Source: Bradyrhizobium retamae
GTDB taxonomy: Bacteria; Pseudomonadota; Alphaproteobacteria; Rhizobiales; Xanthobacteraceae
Direction of reading: 5' to 3'
DNA: 64,000 nt
Assembly (NCBI RefSeq): GCF_001440415.1
Contig: NZ_LLYA01000157.1
Location: 31,476 to 95,475, forward strand
Below the pieces are notes generated by a model. It was not told the origin of the DNA. It was given only the letters and a program-made list of their open reading frames with translations, and did not search any database. Each line of letters begins with the position of its first letter. Position 1 is the first letter of the stretch. This document shows positions 25,187 to 33,761 of this stretch, piece by piece. Both the position numbers and the translations under genes were made by a program.

Positions 25187-26074
25187 ATGGTCGACACCAC
25201 GCTCAATGCGCTACCGATTGCCGACTCCGACGAGCTGGAGAGCCCGGCGCGGCGCGCGCTGCGCCGGCTGTTCAAGCGCAAGGGCGCGGTGGCCGGGTTG
25301 GTCGTGATCGCAACCTTCATGTTGCTCGCGGTGTTTGCGCCGCTGATCTCGCCCTATGAGCCGATCGCGACAAGCTGGTCGCTGGTGCGCAAGCCGCCTT
25401 CCGCGCTGCACTGGTTCGGCACCGACGAGCTCGGCCGCGATATTCTCGCCCGCGTGATCTACGGCGCGCGGGCTTCGCTTCTGGCCGGCGCCATCTCGGT
25501 CGGGATCGCGTTGTCGATCGGCGTGCCGCTCGGCCTCCTGTCGGGCTATCGCGGCGGCTTCATCGATGCCCTGATCAGCCGCATCACGGATGCGATGCTG
25601 GCCTGCCCGTTCCTGATCCTGGCGATTGCGCTCGCGGCATTCTTAGGGCCCAGCCTCGGCAACGCCATGATCGCGATCGGCATCTCGGCAACGCCGATCT
25701 TCGTGCGGCTGACCCGCGGCCAGGTGATGAGCGTCAAGGTCGAGGATTACGTCGAGGCCGCGCGCGCCATGGGCAATCCGCGCTGGCGCATCGCGCTGTT
25801 TCACATCCTGCCTAACATCATGCCGGCGCTATTGGTGCAGGCGACGCTGTCGATAGCGGCTGCCATCATCGCCGAAGCCGCGCTGTCGTTTCTCGGCCTC
25901 GGCCAGCAGCCGCCCGCCCCGTCCTGGGGCAGCATGCTCAACGCTGCGCAGCGCTTCCTGACCAATGCGCCGTGGATGGCGGTCTGGCCGGGACTGGCGA
26001 TCTTTCTCGTGGTGCTGTCGTTCAACCTGGTCGGCGATGGTTTGCGCGACGCGCTCGATCCGAGGGAGCGGTAG
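25187..26074 (+). CDS. Peptide ABC transporter permease, DppC-like, second set (295 aa)
   Basis: Permease with a short cytosolic N-terminus, the LARVIYGARASLLAGAISVG region after GTDELGRDI, and EAA loop YVEAARAMGNPRWRIALFHI. It is the last gene of the 14-kb peptide-uptake block; the next gene is on the other strand and convergent, 67 bases away. Confidence 0.92.
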   Translation: MVDTTLNALPIADSDELESPARRALRRLFKRKGAVAGLVVIATFMLLAVFAPLISPYEPIATSWSLVRKPPSALHWFGTDELGRDILARVIYGARASLLAGAISVGIALSIGVPLGLLSGYRGGFIDALISRITDAMLACPFLILAIALAAFLGPSLGNAMIAIGISATPIFVRLTRGQVMSVKVEDYVEAARAMGNPRWRIALFHILPNIMPALLVQATLSIAAAIIAEAALSFLGLGQQPPAPSWGSMLNAAQRFLTNAPWMAVWPGLAIFLVVLSFNLVGDGLRDALDPRER

Positions 26075-26141
26075 TTGAGACCTTCATGGTGAGGAGCGCG
26101 CTCGCGCGCGTCTCGAAACATGAGGCCCGCTGGTGGCCTGT

Positions 26142-26885
26142 CTAGATCACGATCTCCCGTAGCACCCTTCGGCAATCCATCTCATACTCCAGATCGATCA
26201 CCGGCGGCCGGACAAAGTGCCAGGTCAGGCCCCCGCGCGCGGCGCCGCGGCGAACCAGCGCATCGGCAAAGACGTGGTGGAAATCGTGGATGGTGTAGGT
26301 CTGCACGTCAGTCGCGTCTTTCCAGCCGCACCCGAACTCGCCCATGCGCCGCTCCATCACGCCGGCGACGTAGCGGACCTTCTCCGCAATACCCTCAGGA
26401 CTGACATCGCGGTAACGCACGGTGCGTTCGGCGTAGCTCGCATTGCCCTCCTGCGACTCGCCGCTGCCCGCGATCACGAAGCTCGGCGCCGTGCTTTGGC
26501 TCGGCCGCGTGAATGAAAATGCGTAGAATGACGGTTCGGCCGGCGGATCGATCTCCGGACAGACATTGCTGCGCGCCACCGGATTGGTCGTGCCGTCATA
26601 GACGCCCCATTCGCTGAGCGTCTTGACGTAGTGCAGGTTGAAATTGCGGAACCCCTCGTCGGTGAATGCCGCCGGCGACCGTAATTCGCAGGCGCAGAAC
26701 GAGGTCAGCGGCCTGCCCGCTGCCTCGATGTACCTTGCGATCCGCGCAAAGCCTTCGGCCAGCGGCAGCCATTGGTCGAAGCGCACCCGCTCGATCTCGA
26801 ATCCGGGATTGGCTGCGACACCGCCCGAATACTGGAACACGGCGGGAATGAAGCGGTAATTGCCGGCGGGAAAGTCGCTCGTCAT
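26142..26885 (-). CDS. CnbZ-like protein (2-amino-5-chloromuconate deaminase family?) (247 aa)
   Basis: Begins MTSDFPAGNYRFIPAVFQYS and has RPLTSFCACELRSPAAFTDE and a C-terminal HDFHHVFADALVRRG segment. The pattern matches what I remember of proteins annotated as 2-amino-5-chloromuconate deaminase CnbZ, related to RidA-type deaminases; I could not check this. If correct it would hydrolyse an enamine/imine intermediate. It stands alone between the peptide transporters and the efflux operon, with the efflux operon terminator just upstream, so its own promoter must lie in 26886-26948. Confidence 0.5.
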   Translation of the reverse strand: MTSDFPAGNYRFIPAVFQYSGGVAANPGFEIERVRFDQWLPLAEGFARIARYIEAAGRPLTSFCACELRSPAAFTDEGFRNFNLHYVKTLSEWGVYDGTTNPVARSNVCPEIDPPAEPSFYAFSFTRPSQSTAPSFVIAGSGESQEGNASYAERTVRYRDVSPEGIAEKVRYVAGVMERRMGEFGCGWKDATDVQTYTIHDFHHVFADALVRRGAARGGLTWHFVRPPVIDLEYEMDCRRVLREIVI

Positions 26886-26948
26886 GTTGGCTCCCCTGTT
26901 TTTCTATCTTTAGCATGGAGACACACCGACGTCGCATCTCCCGGCATG

Positions 26949-26985
26949 AAAAAGCGGCGGCAACGATTTCCCGCTGCCGCCGCTT
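26949..26985 (-). terminator. Rho-independent terminator of the RND efflux operon
   Basis: On the minus strand, AAGCGGCGGCA (26985-26975) pairs with TGCCGCCGCTT (26962-26952), an 11-bp perfect stem, followed by a T-run (complement of 26949-26953). It begins 22 bases after the RND stop codon. Confidence 0.88.
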
Positions 26986-27007
26986 GCTATTCTGCAGTTA
27001 CAAAGGC

Positions 27008-30000
27008 TCAGGTTGGCTTGAGCGCGGACCCAAGATCGAAATCCGCGATCTCCTTGGTCCGCTTGGAGCCAGCCTTGGCCTGGTGATCGGTCGCCAACCA
27101 GACATAGACCGCCGGCAGCACGAACAGCGTGAACAGCGTGCCGATCGACATGCCCGCGACCACCACGAGACCAATCGAGAATCGGCTGGCAGCGCCCGCG
27201 CCGGTGGCGGTCAGCAACGGGATCAGACCGGTGACCATCGCCGCCGTCGTCATCAGGATTGGCCGCAGCCGGATGCGGGCAGCCATTTCGATCGCCGAAC
27301 GCTTGTCGAGGCCTTCCTTGAGCTGCAGCTCGTTGGCGAACTCCACCATCAGAATGCCGTGCTTGGTGATCAGGCCGACCAGCGTCAGCAACCCGACCTG
27401 GGTGTAGATGTTGATGGTCGCCACGCCGAAGAACAGCGGGATCAAGGCGCCGACGATCGCCATCGGAACGCTGATCATGATCACCAGCGGATCGCGCAGG
27501 CTTTCGAACTGCGCGGCCAGCACCAGGAAGATGATGATCAGCGCGAAGCCGAAGGTGATCGCGAGCTGATTGCCTTCCTGCACATATTGCCGGGAGTCGG
27601 CCAGATAATCGTGGCCAAAGCCGGCAGGCATCTTCTTCGCTTCGCCCTCCAGGAAATCCACCGCCTGCCCAACCGTCACGCCCGGCATCGGCACCGCGGA
27701 GAACGTCGCTGAATTGAGCTGGTTGTAATGCGTCAGCGCATTCGGATCGGTGGCGGTTTCGATCGACACGATGGTGGACAGTGGCACTAGCTGCCCTGTG
27801 TTGGTCGGGACGTAGTAACCGCCAAGAGCTTCCGGCGAGAGCCGCTTGTCACGCGACACCTGCGGGATCACCTGATACGAGCGTCCCTCGAGGTTGAAGC
27901 GGTTGACGTAATTGCCGCCCAGAAGCGTCTGCAAGGTAGCGCCAACCTGCGACATGTTGATGCCGAGGTCGCTCGCCTTTGAGCGGTCGATCGAGACGCG
28001 AACCACCGGCTGATTGAATTCGAGGTCGCTGTCGGAGACGATGAACATACCGCTCGCGCGCGCCGCGTCCTTCAGCTTCGCCATCTGTTCATAGACGGCC
28101 TGGAAACTGGCGGTCGAATTGATCACCATCTGTATCGGCAGGCCGCCGGGCCCGCCCGGCAACGGCGGCAGGTTGAACGCAAATGCCTGAACGCCTTCGA
28201 TCTTGCTGATCTCCGCCTGCACCAGCGGCTTCAGCGCGATCGAGGAACGCTCACGCTCGTCCCACGGCTTGAGCAGCATGCCGGCGATGCCGCCCTGCGG
28301 CCCGTTGATGCCGTTCAGGACGAAACGCAGGTCTGTCTCCGGAAAACCGGCAAAGGCCTTGTCGAGCTTGTCGCCATAGAAGTCGATATAATCGATGTTG
28401 GCGTATTTCGGCGCCTTGGTCACCGAGAACACGATGCCCTGGTCCTCCTCGGGCGCGAGCTCCTTGGAGGTGTTCATGTAGAGGAAACCGACCAGACCCA
28501 GGATCGTCAACGCGAACAAGCCGGTAATCGGGCGATAGTCGAGCGACCGGTCGAGCTGGCGGCCGTACCAGCGTGTCATTGAGCCGAACACCCTGTTGAC
28601 CAGCCTCGAGAACCGCCCTTCGTCCGCGCTCTTGAGGAGGACCGAGCACATCATCGGCGACAGCGTCAACGCGATCACGCCCGACACGATCACCGAGCCC
28701 GCCAGCGTGAAGGCGAATTCGCGGAACAGCGAACCGGTCAGGCCGCCGAGGAAGCCGATCGGCGCGTACACGGCGGCAAGCGTAATCGTCATGGAGATCA
28801 CGGGGCCGACGATTTCGCGCGCGCCCTGCAGCGACGCCTGGACGGGCGTCTTTCCTTCCTCCAGATGGCGATGGATGTTCTCCACCACCACGATGGCGTC
28901 GTCGACCACGAGCCCAATCGCCAGCACCATCGCCAGCAGCGTCAGAAGATTGAAGCTGAATCCCATCATCAGCATCAGGCTGCAGACACCGATCAGCGAC
29001 AGTGGAATTGTCACCACGGGAATGATGACCGAGCGGAACGAGGCCAGGAACAGGAAGATCACGACCACGACGATCAGGACGGCCTCGATCAGCGTGTTCT
29101 TCACCTCGTCGATCGACGACTGAATGAACTTGGTGGAATCGTAGGCCACTTTCATCTTCATCGATGGCGGCAGGTTGCGTTCCAGCTCGGGAAACAGCGC
29201 GCGCACGCCCTTGACCAGCGTCAGCGGGTTGCCTTGCGGGGTCGCCTGCACGCCGATGAAGATCGCACGCTCGCCGCTGAACGCGACGCTCGCGTCCGAG
29301 CTCTGCGCCGCAAGTTCGACGGTCGCGATATCCTCCACGCGCACGAAGCCGCCGTCCTGGGACTTGACGATCATCTTCTTGAATTGCTCGAGGTTCCGCA
29401 GGTCAGTGTTGGTCTGGACGTTCGAGACGATGAAGTAGCCCTTGGACTGACCGGCCGCGGCCTGGAAGTTGTTGGCCGCGATCGCCGCCGAGACATCGCT
29501 TGGCGATACGCCACGGCCCGCCATGCGCACCGGATCGAGCCACAGCCGCATCGCGAAGGTCTGGCCGCCGAGGATGTCGGCGGATGCGACGCCGTCGACC
29601 GTCGACAGCACCGGCTGCACGACGCGCGTCAGATAGTCCGAGATTGCCGAGCCCGAGAGTTCGTCGCTGGAGAAACCGAGATACATCACGGCCGTGGTCT
29701 GGCCGGTCGTCTTGGTCACGACCGGATCGTTCGATTCCTTCGGGATCAGATATTTGACCGAGTTTACCTTGGCGAGAACTTCGGTCAGCGCCTGGTTCGG
29801 ATCGAAATTCAGCTTGATGTAGACCTGAATCGTGCTGGTGCCCTGCACCGACGAGGAAGTGATGTAGTCGACGCCCTCGGCGGAAGCGACCGCCTGCTCG
29901 ATCGGCGTGGTGATGAAGCCTTGAATCAGGTTAGCCGACGCGCCCGGATATGAGGTGATGATGTTGACCACCGTATTCGACAGCTTCGGATATTGCCGGA

Positions 30001-30100
30001 TCGGCAATACGCTGGCGGCGCGTAGACCGATCAGGAGGATCAGCAGGCTGACGACGACCGAAAGAACCGGGCGCTTGATGAAAATATCGGTGAAGACCAT
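27008..30100 (-). CDS. RND efflux pump inner-membrane subunit, HAE-1 type (1030 aa)
   Basis: Proton-driven multidrug-efflux transporter. MVFTDIFIKRPVLSVVVSLL is the typical first helix; the duplicated 12-helix layout is complete, and the proton-relay aspartates are the DD of IGLVVDDAIVVVENI. The C-terminal end is cytosolic (HQAKAGSKRTKEIADFD). ATG 30100 gives the standard AcrB/MexF-like start; an in-frame ATG nine codons upstream (30127) is possible. It follows the membrane-fusion gene by 100 bases, and no outer-membrane channel gene is adjacent, so it must share one encoded elsewhere. Confidence 0.93.
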   Translation of the reverse strand: MVFTDIFIKRPVLSVVVSLLILLIGLRAASVLPIRQYPKLSNTVVNIITSYPGASANLIQGFITTPIEQAVASAEGVDYITSSSVQGTSTIQVYIKLNFDPNQALTEVLAKVNSVKYLIPKESNDPVVTKTTGQTTAVMYLGFSSDELSGSAISDYLTRVVQPVLSTVDGVASADILGGQTFAMRLWLDPVRMAGRGVSPSDVSAAIAANNFQAAAGQSKGYFIVSNVQTNTDLRNLEQFKKMIVKSQDGGFVRVEDIATVELAAQSSDASVAFSGERAIFIGVQATPQGNPLTLVKGVRALFPELERNLPPSMKMKVAYDSTKFIQSSIDEVKNTLIEAVLIVVVVIFLFLASFRSVIIPVVTIPLSLIGVCSLMLMMGFSFNLLTLLAMVLAIGLVVDDAIVVVENIHRHLEEGKTPVQASLQGAREIVGPVISMTITLAAVYAPIGFLGGLTGSLFREFAFTLAGSVIVSGVIALTLSPMMCSVLLKSADEGRFSRLVNRVFGSMTRWYGRQLDRSLDYRPITGLFALTILGLVGFLYMNTSKELAPEEDQGIVFSVTKAPKYANIDYIDFYGDKLDKAFAGFPETDLRFVLNGINGPQGGIAGMLLKPWDERERSSIALKPLVQAEISKIEGVQAFAFNLPPLPGGPGGLPIQMVINSTASFQAVYEQMAKLKDAARASGMFIVSDSDLEFNQPVVRVSIDRSKASDLGINMSQVGATLQTLLGGNYVNRFNLEGRSYQVIPQVSRDKRLSPEALGGYYVPTNTGQLVPLSTIVSIETATDPNALTHYNQLNSATFSAVPMPGVTVGQAVDFLEGEAKKMPAGFGHDYLADSRQYVQEGNQLAITFGFALIIIFLVLAAQFESLRDPLVIMISVPMAIVGALIPLFFGVATINIYTQVGLLTLVGLITKHGILMVEFANELQLKEGLDKRSAIEMAARIRLRPILMTTAAMVTGLIPLLTATGAGAASRFSIGLVVVAGMSIGTLFTLFVLPAVYVWLATDHQAKAGSKRTKEIADFDLGSALKPT

Positions 30101-30171
30101 CGTAAAATATCCCGCTGAATTCAGCATTTCCGGAGCGCGGTCGAGTCATAGACCTCCGCCCCTCCTTCGCC

Positions 30172-30192
30172 GCGGCTCCTCAGGGGAGCCGC
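30172..30192. repeat. Stem-loop between MFP and RND genes
   Basis: GCGGCTCC (30172-30179) and GGAGCCGC (30185-30192) form an 8-bp stem with a 5-base loop. There is no T-tract, so it is more likely an RNA-processing or attenuating element inside the operon than a full terminator. Confidence 0.5.
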
Positions 30193-30200
30193 ACCATTTA

Positions 30201-31394
30201 TCAGTAGCGCGGCGGCTTCGCCGGAATCTGCGGCACCGGATCGTTCGAAATTGTCACGGCTGCTCCGGACTGCAGCTTGAGCTGGCCCACCGCCACGACG
30301 CGGTCGCCCTCCTTCAAGCCCTTCAGGATTTCGGCGCGGCCCTCGATGCGCTTTCCGGTCTGCACGAAGGTGCGCGTCGCGATCAGGCTGGTCTTGCCGT
30401 CCTCCTCCTTCTTTTCACTGAGGAGGTAGACCGAATCGCCATAGAGCGTGTAGTCGACCGCGGTTTCGGGCACGGTGACGACCGGCGGCTTGTCCGGCAG
30501 CACTACGGTGGTGGTCGCGAACATGCCGGGCTTGAGGATCCTGTCAGGATTCTGGATCGTCGCCTGCACGCGAATGTTGCGCGTATCCGCCGCGATCTGC
30601 GGCTCGATGGTGGTGATCTTGCCCTCGAAGGTGCGGCCCGGATAGGCGTCGACCGCGATCCGAACGATCTGGCCGACCTTGAGCTGGCCGGAGTCCTTCT
30701 CCGTCACGGTGAAGTTCGCATACAGCATTGACAGATCGGTCAGCGAGACGATCTGCGTACCCGCAGTCAGATATTGTCCGACTTCAACCCTACGAACGCC
30801 GAGTTCACCGTCAAAGGGCGCGCGTACCAGTTTCTGCGAAATGATCGCTTCGGTCCTGGCGATGCCGGCGCTGGCCTGATCGAACACAGCCTGGGCGTTA
30901 TCCACCGTCGCCTGTGGTCCGACCTGACGCTCGGCCAACTGCTTGGCGCGATCCAGCGAGAGCTGCGCCAACCGCTGCTGCGCCTTGTAGTTGGCGAGGT
31001 CTGCCTGCTCGGGACCGTCGAACAACTGAACCAGCGGCGTGCCCTGCTTCACACTGGCGCCCGCCGTAAACAGGATATCGGTGATGCGGCCGTTGACGTC
31101 GGAGGTCACGTTGACCTGGTGCACGGCGGCGAGATCGCCGACGGCGGTCAGAAGATTCGGAATCGTTTCGGATTTCGCCGCGGCGATGTTGACGCTGGTC
31201 GGCGGCGGCTTCATGGTCGCGAAGAACTGCGCGATCATCTTGCCGCGGAAGTAATTGAACCAGACCAGGCCACCAACCAGCAAGGCCAGCAGCGTTCCAA
31301 CGATGATGAGCCACCGCACCATGCGGACCGGCCGCTTGTGCGGCTTTTCCGTTATCGGCTTGCCCGAAATCTTGTGTTCGGTCACGATATTCAT
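30201..31394 (-). CDS. RND efflux membrane-fusion (periplasmic adaptor) protein (397 aa)
   Basis: HlyD/AcrA-type adaptor linking the pump to an outer-membrane channel. A basic N-terminus is followed by one transmembrane helix (WLIIVGTLLALLVGGLVWF), the lipoyl half-motifs (VNVTSDVNGRITDILFTAGA and LVRAPFDGELGVRRVEVGQY) around a coiled-coil hairpin, and a beta-barrel domain (RNIRVQATIQNPDRILKPGM). ATG 31394 lies one base after the TetR stop; a GTG at 31403 overlapping TetR would add three residues. Confidence 0.92.
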   Translation of the reverse strand: MNIVTEHKISGKPITEKPHKRPVRMVRWLIIVGTLLALLVGGLVWFNYFRGKMIAQFFATMKPPPTSVNIAAAKSETIPNLLTAVGDLAAVHQVNVTSDVNGRITDILFTAGASVKQGTPLVQLFDGPEQADLANYKAQQRLAQLSLDRAKQLAERQVGPQATVDNAQAVFDQASAGIARTEAIISQKLVRAPFDGELGVRRVEVGQYLTAGTQIVSLTDLSMLYANFTVTEKDSGQLKVGQIVRIAVDAYPGRTFEGKITTIEPQIAADTRNIRVQATIQNPDRILKPGMFATTTVVLPDKPPVVTVPETAVDYTLYGDSVYLLSEKKEEDGKTSLIATRTFVQTGKRIEGRAEILKGLKEGDRVVAVGQLKLQSGAAVTISNDPVPQIPAKPPRY

Positions 31395-31395
31395 G

Positions 31396-32097
31396 TCATG
31401 CACTTTCTGCAGTTACCGATTGTCCCGAATTCGGTGACAGCTCGCCGTCCAAATGAGAAGCAATTGCGGCTTCGGTAAGTCCGATGCCGCGCAGGATGAA
31501 TTGACACAACTGCCGCTCCAGGTCGGCGGCGTTGCCGTAGGAAAGACAGGGCACGGGCGGAAGCCTCGTCAGCGCCGCCATCAGCACGGTATGGTGCGCG
31601 AACCAGAACAGGTTGAGCGGATCGCTGCCTATCCGCGTCACGTCGCCGGCCGTTACAGCGCGCTCGATCGACGCGGTGAACACCGGCCCGATCAGGCCGG
31701 CGACCTTGTCGTAGAGCAAACGCGCGAACTCGCCGTCATCGAGATGGCTGGTCGTCATCAGCCGCAGCCGCTGCGCTTCCTCCTGATCCGAGCCGTCCGA
31801 CACCTCCATGAAATGGCCAACCATACTCTTGACCAGTTCAACCAGTGTGGCCGTTGAAGGCTGCTGGCCGAGCAGGTGCGCGAAATCCGGATCGGCCTCG
31901 CATTCCTCGGCGAGGATTTCGGCATAGAGCGCTGCCTTGGACGGGAAATGCTTGAACAACAGCCCTTCCGAAATGGCCGCAGCCGCCGCCACGCTCTTGG
32001 TCGTGGTGCCGGCAAAGCCGTGACGGGCAAAGCACCGCTTGGCGGCGCTCAAGATCAATTGCCGCCGCAAGTCACTGGTCATGCGCAGAGTAGACAT
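31396..32097 (-). CDS. TetR-family repressor of the efflux operon (233 aa)
   Basis: N-terminal TetR helix-turn-helix (RQLILSAAKRCFARHGFAGT, then KSVAAAAAISEGLLFKHFPS), with an unrelated C-terminal ligand domain. It is the first gene of a TetR-MFP-RND operon. Start ATG 32097 is preferred because a longer frame starting with GTG at 32115 would run into a perfect palindrome (32104-32119) that is the likely operator. Autoregulation together with the pump genes is the simplest model. Confidence 0.9.
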   Translation of the reverse strand: MSTLRMTSDLRRQLILSAAKRCFARHGFAGTTTKSVAAAAAISEGLLFKHFPSKAALYAEILAEECEADPDFAHLLGQQPSTATLVELVKSMVGHFMEVSDGSDQEEAQRLRLMTTSHLDDGEFARLLYDKVAGLIGPVFTASIERAVTAGDVTRIGSDPLNLFWFAHHTVLMAALTRLPPVPCLSYGNAADLERQLCQFILRGIGLTEAAIASHLDGELSPNSGQSVTAESA

Positions 32098-32417
32098 GGG
32101 GGCGTGAGTAATCACTCACCTTGACGAAGTCAAGGATACATTGCAGCGCACCAGGTGGATTCTGCTACCGGGTGGCGTCAAAGACACAACCTCATCGCTT
32201 TGTTTGGGCACGGTTTTTCGGGAAATCGGGCTCTCCCGTTGCAGACTTATCCCGAGTTGGGCGCAACCCCAGGGCGCTTGGATCCCAAGGCGCTTGGATA
32301 GTGCGGGCTGAAAGCTGCGCCGACTTGACGCCTTGAAAGCGGTGTCTAAGATAGTTGCAAATGCGACTAATTTGACGGCCGCTTATCTTTCCCTCTTCCC
32401 AACGAGTACGGCGAGCC
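32098..32417. other. 320-base divergent region between TetR and P450 genes
   Basis: No gene is seen here. The stretch contains the TetR operator candidate (32104-32119), a second palindrome CTTGAC-GAA-GTCAAG (32119-32133), a 16-base-period repeat of GGCGCTTGGAT (32273-32283 and 32289-32299), and the imperfect palindrome AGTTGCAAATGCGACT (32353-32368) about 50 bases upstream of the P450 start. Promoters for both divergent genes must lie here. Confidence 0.6.
32104..32119. promoter_or_regulatory. Candidate TetR operator
   Basis: GTGAGTAATCACTCAC is a perfect 6-bp inverted repeat with a 4-base spacer, lying 7-22 bases upstream of the TetR start codon. The form is typical of operators for TetR repressors of efflux pumps. 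Confidence 0.7.
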
Positions 32418-33638
32418 ATGAATCTGGATGCGCGCGAACTGGCGGCCACGTTCGACCTCGAAAAGCTGACGCCCGAGTTTTATGCCAACCCCTACCCGAC
32501 CTATCGCGCGCTGCGCGAGAGCGAACCGGTCAAGCGGTTGCCGAATGGGTCGTATTTCCTGACCCGCTACGACGATCTGGTCACAGCCTACAAGAACACC
32601 AAGGCCTTCTCGTCCGACAAGAAGAAGGAGTTCTCGCCGAAGTATGGCGACTCCCTGCTCTACGAGCACCACACCACGAGCCTCGTGTTCAACGATCCTC
32701 CCGCCCACACCCGCGTCCGCCGGCTGATCATGGGCGCACTATCGCCGCGCGCGATCGTCGGCATGGAGCCCGACCTGGTCCGGCTGGTCGACCGTCTGCT
32801 CGACGCTATCGCCGCCAAGGGCAAGGTGGACCTGATCGACGATTTCGCTGCTGCCATTCCGATCGAAGTGATCGGCAATCTGCTCGATGTGCCGGAAAGC
32901 GAGCGCGATCCCTTGCGCGACTGGTCGCTGGCCATTCTCGGCGCGCTGGAGCCGGTGATCGGTCCGGACGCCTTCGCCCGCGGCAACGCGGCGGTGAAGG
33001 ACTTCCTGGCGTACCTCGAAGGGCTGGTGGCGCGGCGACGGGCCAAGCCCGGCAATCCCGACCGCGACGTGCTGACGCGCCTCATTCAGGGCGAAGACAA
33101 TGGCGAGCGGCTGACTGAAAAGGAGCTGCTGCACAACTGCATCTTCCTGCTCAATGCCGGCCACGAGACCACCACCAACCTGATCGGCAACGGGCTGGTC
33201 GCGTTACTGAACCACCCAGACGAGAAACGCCGGCTGATTGAAAATCCCGAGCTGATCAAGACCGCGGTCGAGGAAATGCTGCGGTTCGAGAGCTCCAACC
33301 AACTCGGAAACCGCATGATCGTCGAGCCGTTCGAACTCGGCGGCGTCGCGATGCCACTGGGCACACCGGTGACGCTGTGCATCGGCGCCGCCAACCGCGA
33401 CCCCGCCCAGTTTGCCGATCCCGAACGTTTCGATATCGGCCGCACGCCGAACCGGCATCTGGCCTTCGGCACCGGCGCGCATCAATGCGCCGGCATGGCG
33501 TTGGCGCGGCTCGAGGGCGCCATCGCGATCTCGCGTTTCCTCGCGCGCTTTCCGGATTATGCGCTCGACGGCGAACCGGTACGCGGCGGCCGCGTGCGCT
33601 TCCGTGGATTTCTGAGCGTGCCTTGCACGGTCAGCTAA
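32418..33638 (+). CDS. Cytochrome P450, soluble class I type (406 aa)
   Basis: Complete bacterial P450. I-helix motif NAGHETTTN, ExxR in EEMLR, and heme-binding loop FGTGAHQCAG with Cys357. There is no membrane anchor and no fused reductase, so it needs a ferredoxin and a ferredoxin reductase; neither gene is adjacent. A ferredoxin-reductase-type flavoprotein is at 50895-52115. ATG 32418 gives the standard CYP start MNLDARELAATFDLEKLTPE. The substrate cannot be read from the sequence. Confidence 0.93.
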   Translation: MNLDARELAATFDLEKLTPEFYANPYPTYRALRESEPVKRLPNGSYFLTRYDDLVTAYKNTKAFSSDKKKEFSPKYGDSLLYEHHTTSLVFNDPPAHTRVRRLIMGALSPRAIVGMEPDLVRLVDRLLDAIAAKGKVDLIDDFAAAIPIEVIGNLLDVPESERDPLRDWSLAILGALEPVIGPDAFARGNAAVKDFLAYLEGLVARRRAKPGNPDRDVLTRLIQGEDNGERLTEKELLHNCIFLLNAGHETTTNLIGNGLVALLNHPDEKRRLIENPELIKTAVEEMLRFESSNQLGNRMIVEPFELGGVAMPLGTPVTLCIGAANRDPAQFADPERFDIGRTPNRHLAFGTGAHQCAGMALARLEGAIAISRFLARFPDYALDGEPVRGGRVRFRGFLSVPCTVS

Positions 33639-33761
33639 GGCGCAAGCGAACTGTATCGGTCCTGCGTCGTAAAATCGCAACGTAAGTCATAGCCGCGACG
33701 AACGAATTCTACGCTCGCGCGTTGATGGTTCCAGGCGACCAAGCATGAGGGAGTTGAGATC

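Noticed and set aside
28865..29953. A 362-codon plus-strand frame opposite the RND pump
   Set aside because: His/Arg/Asp-rich antisense noise over a well-defined transporter.
32353..32368. AGTTGCAAATGCGACT as an operator for the P450 gene
   Set aside because: The palindrome is imperfect (one mismatch in six) and occurs once, so it is only mentioned in the description of the gap.
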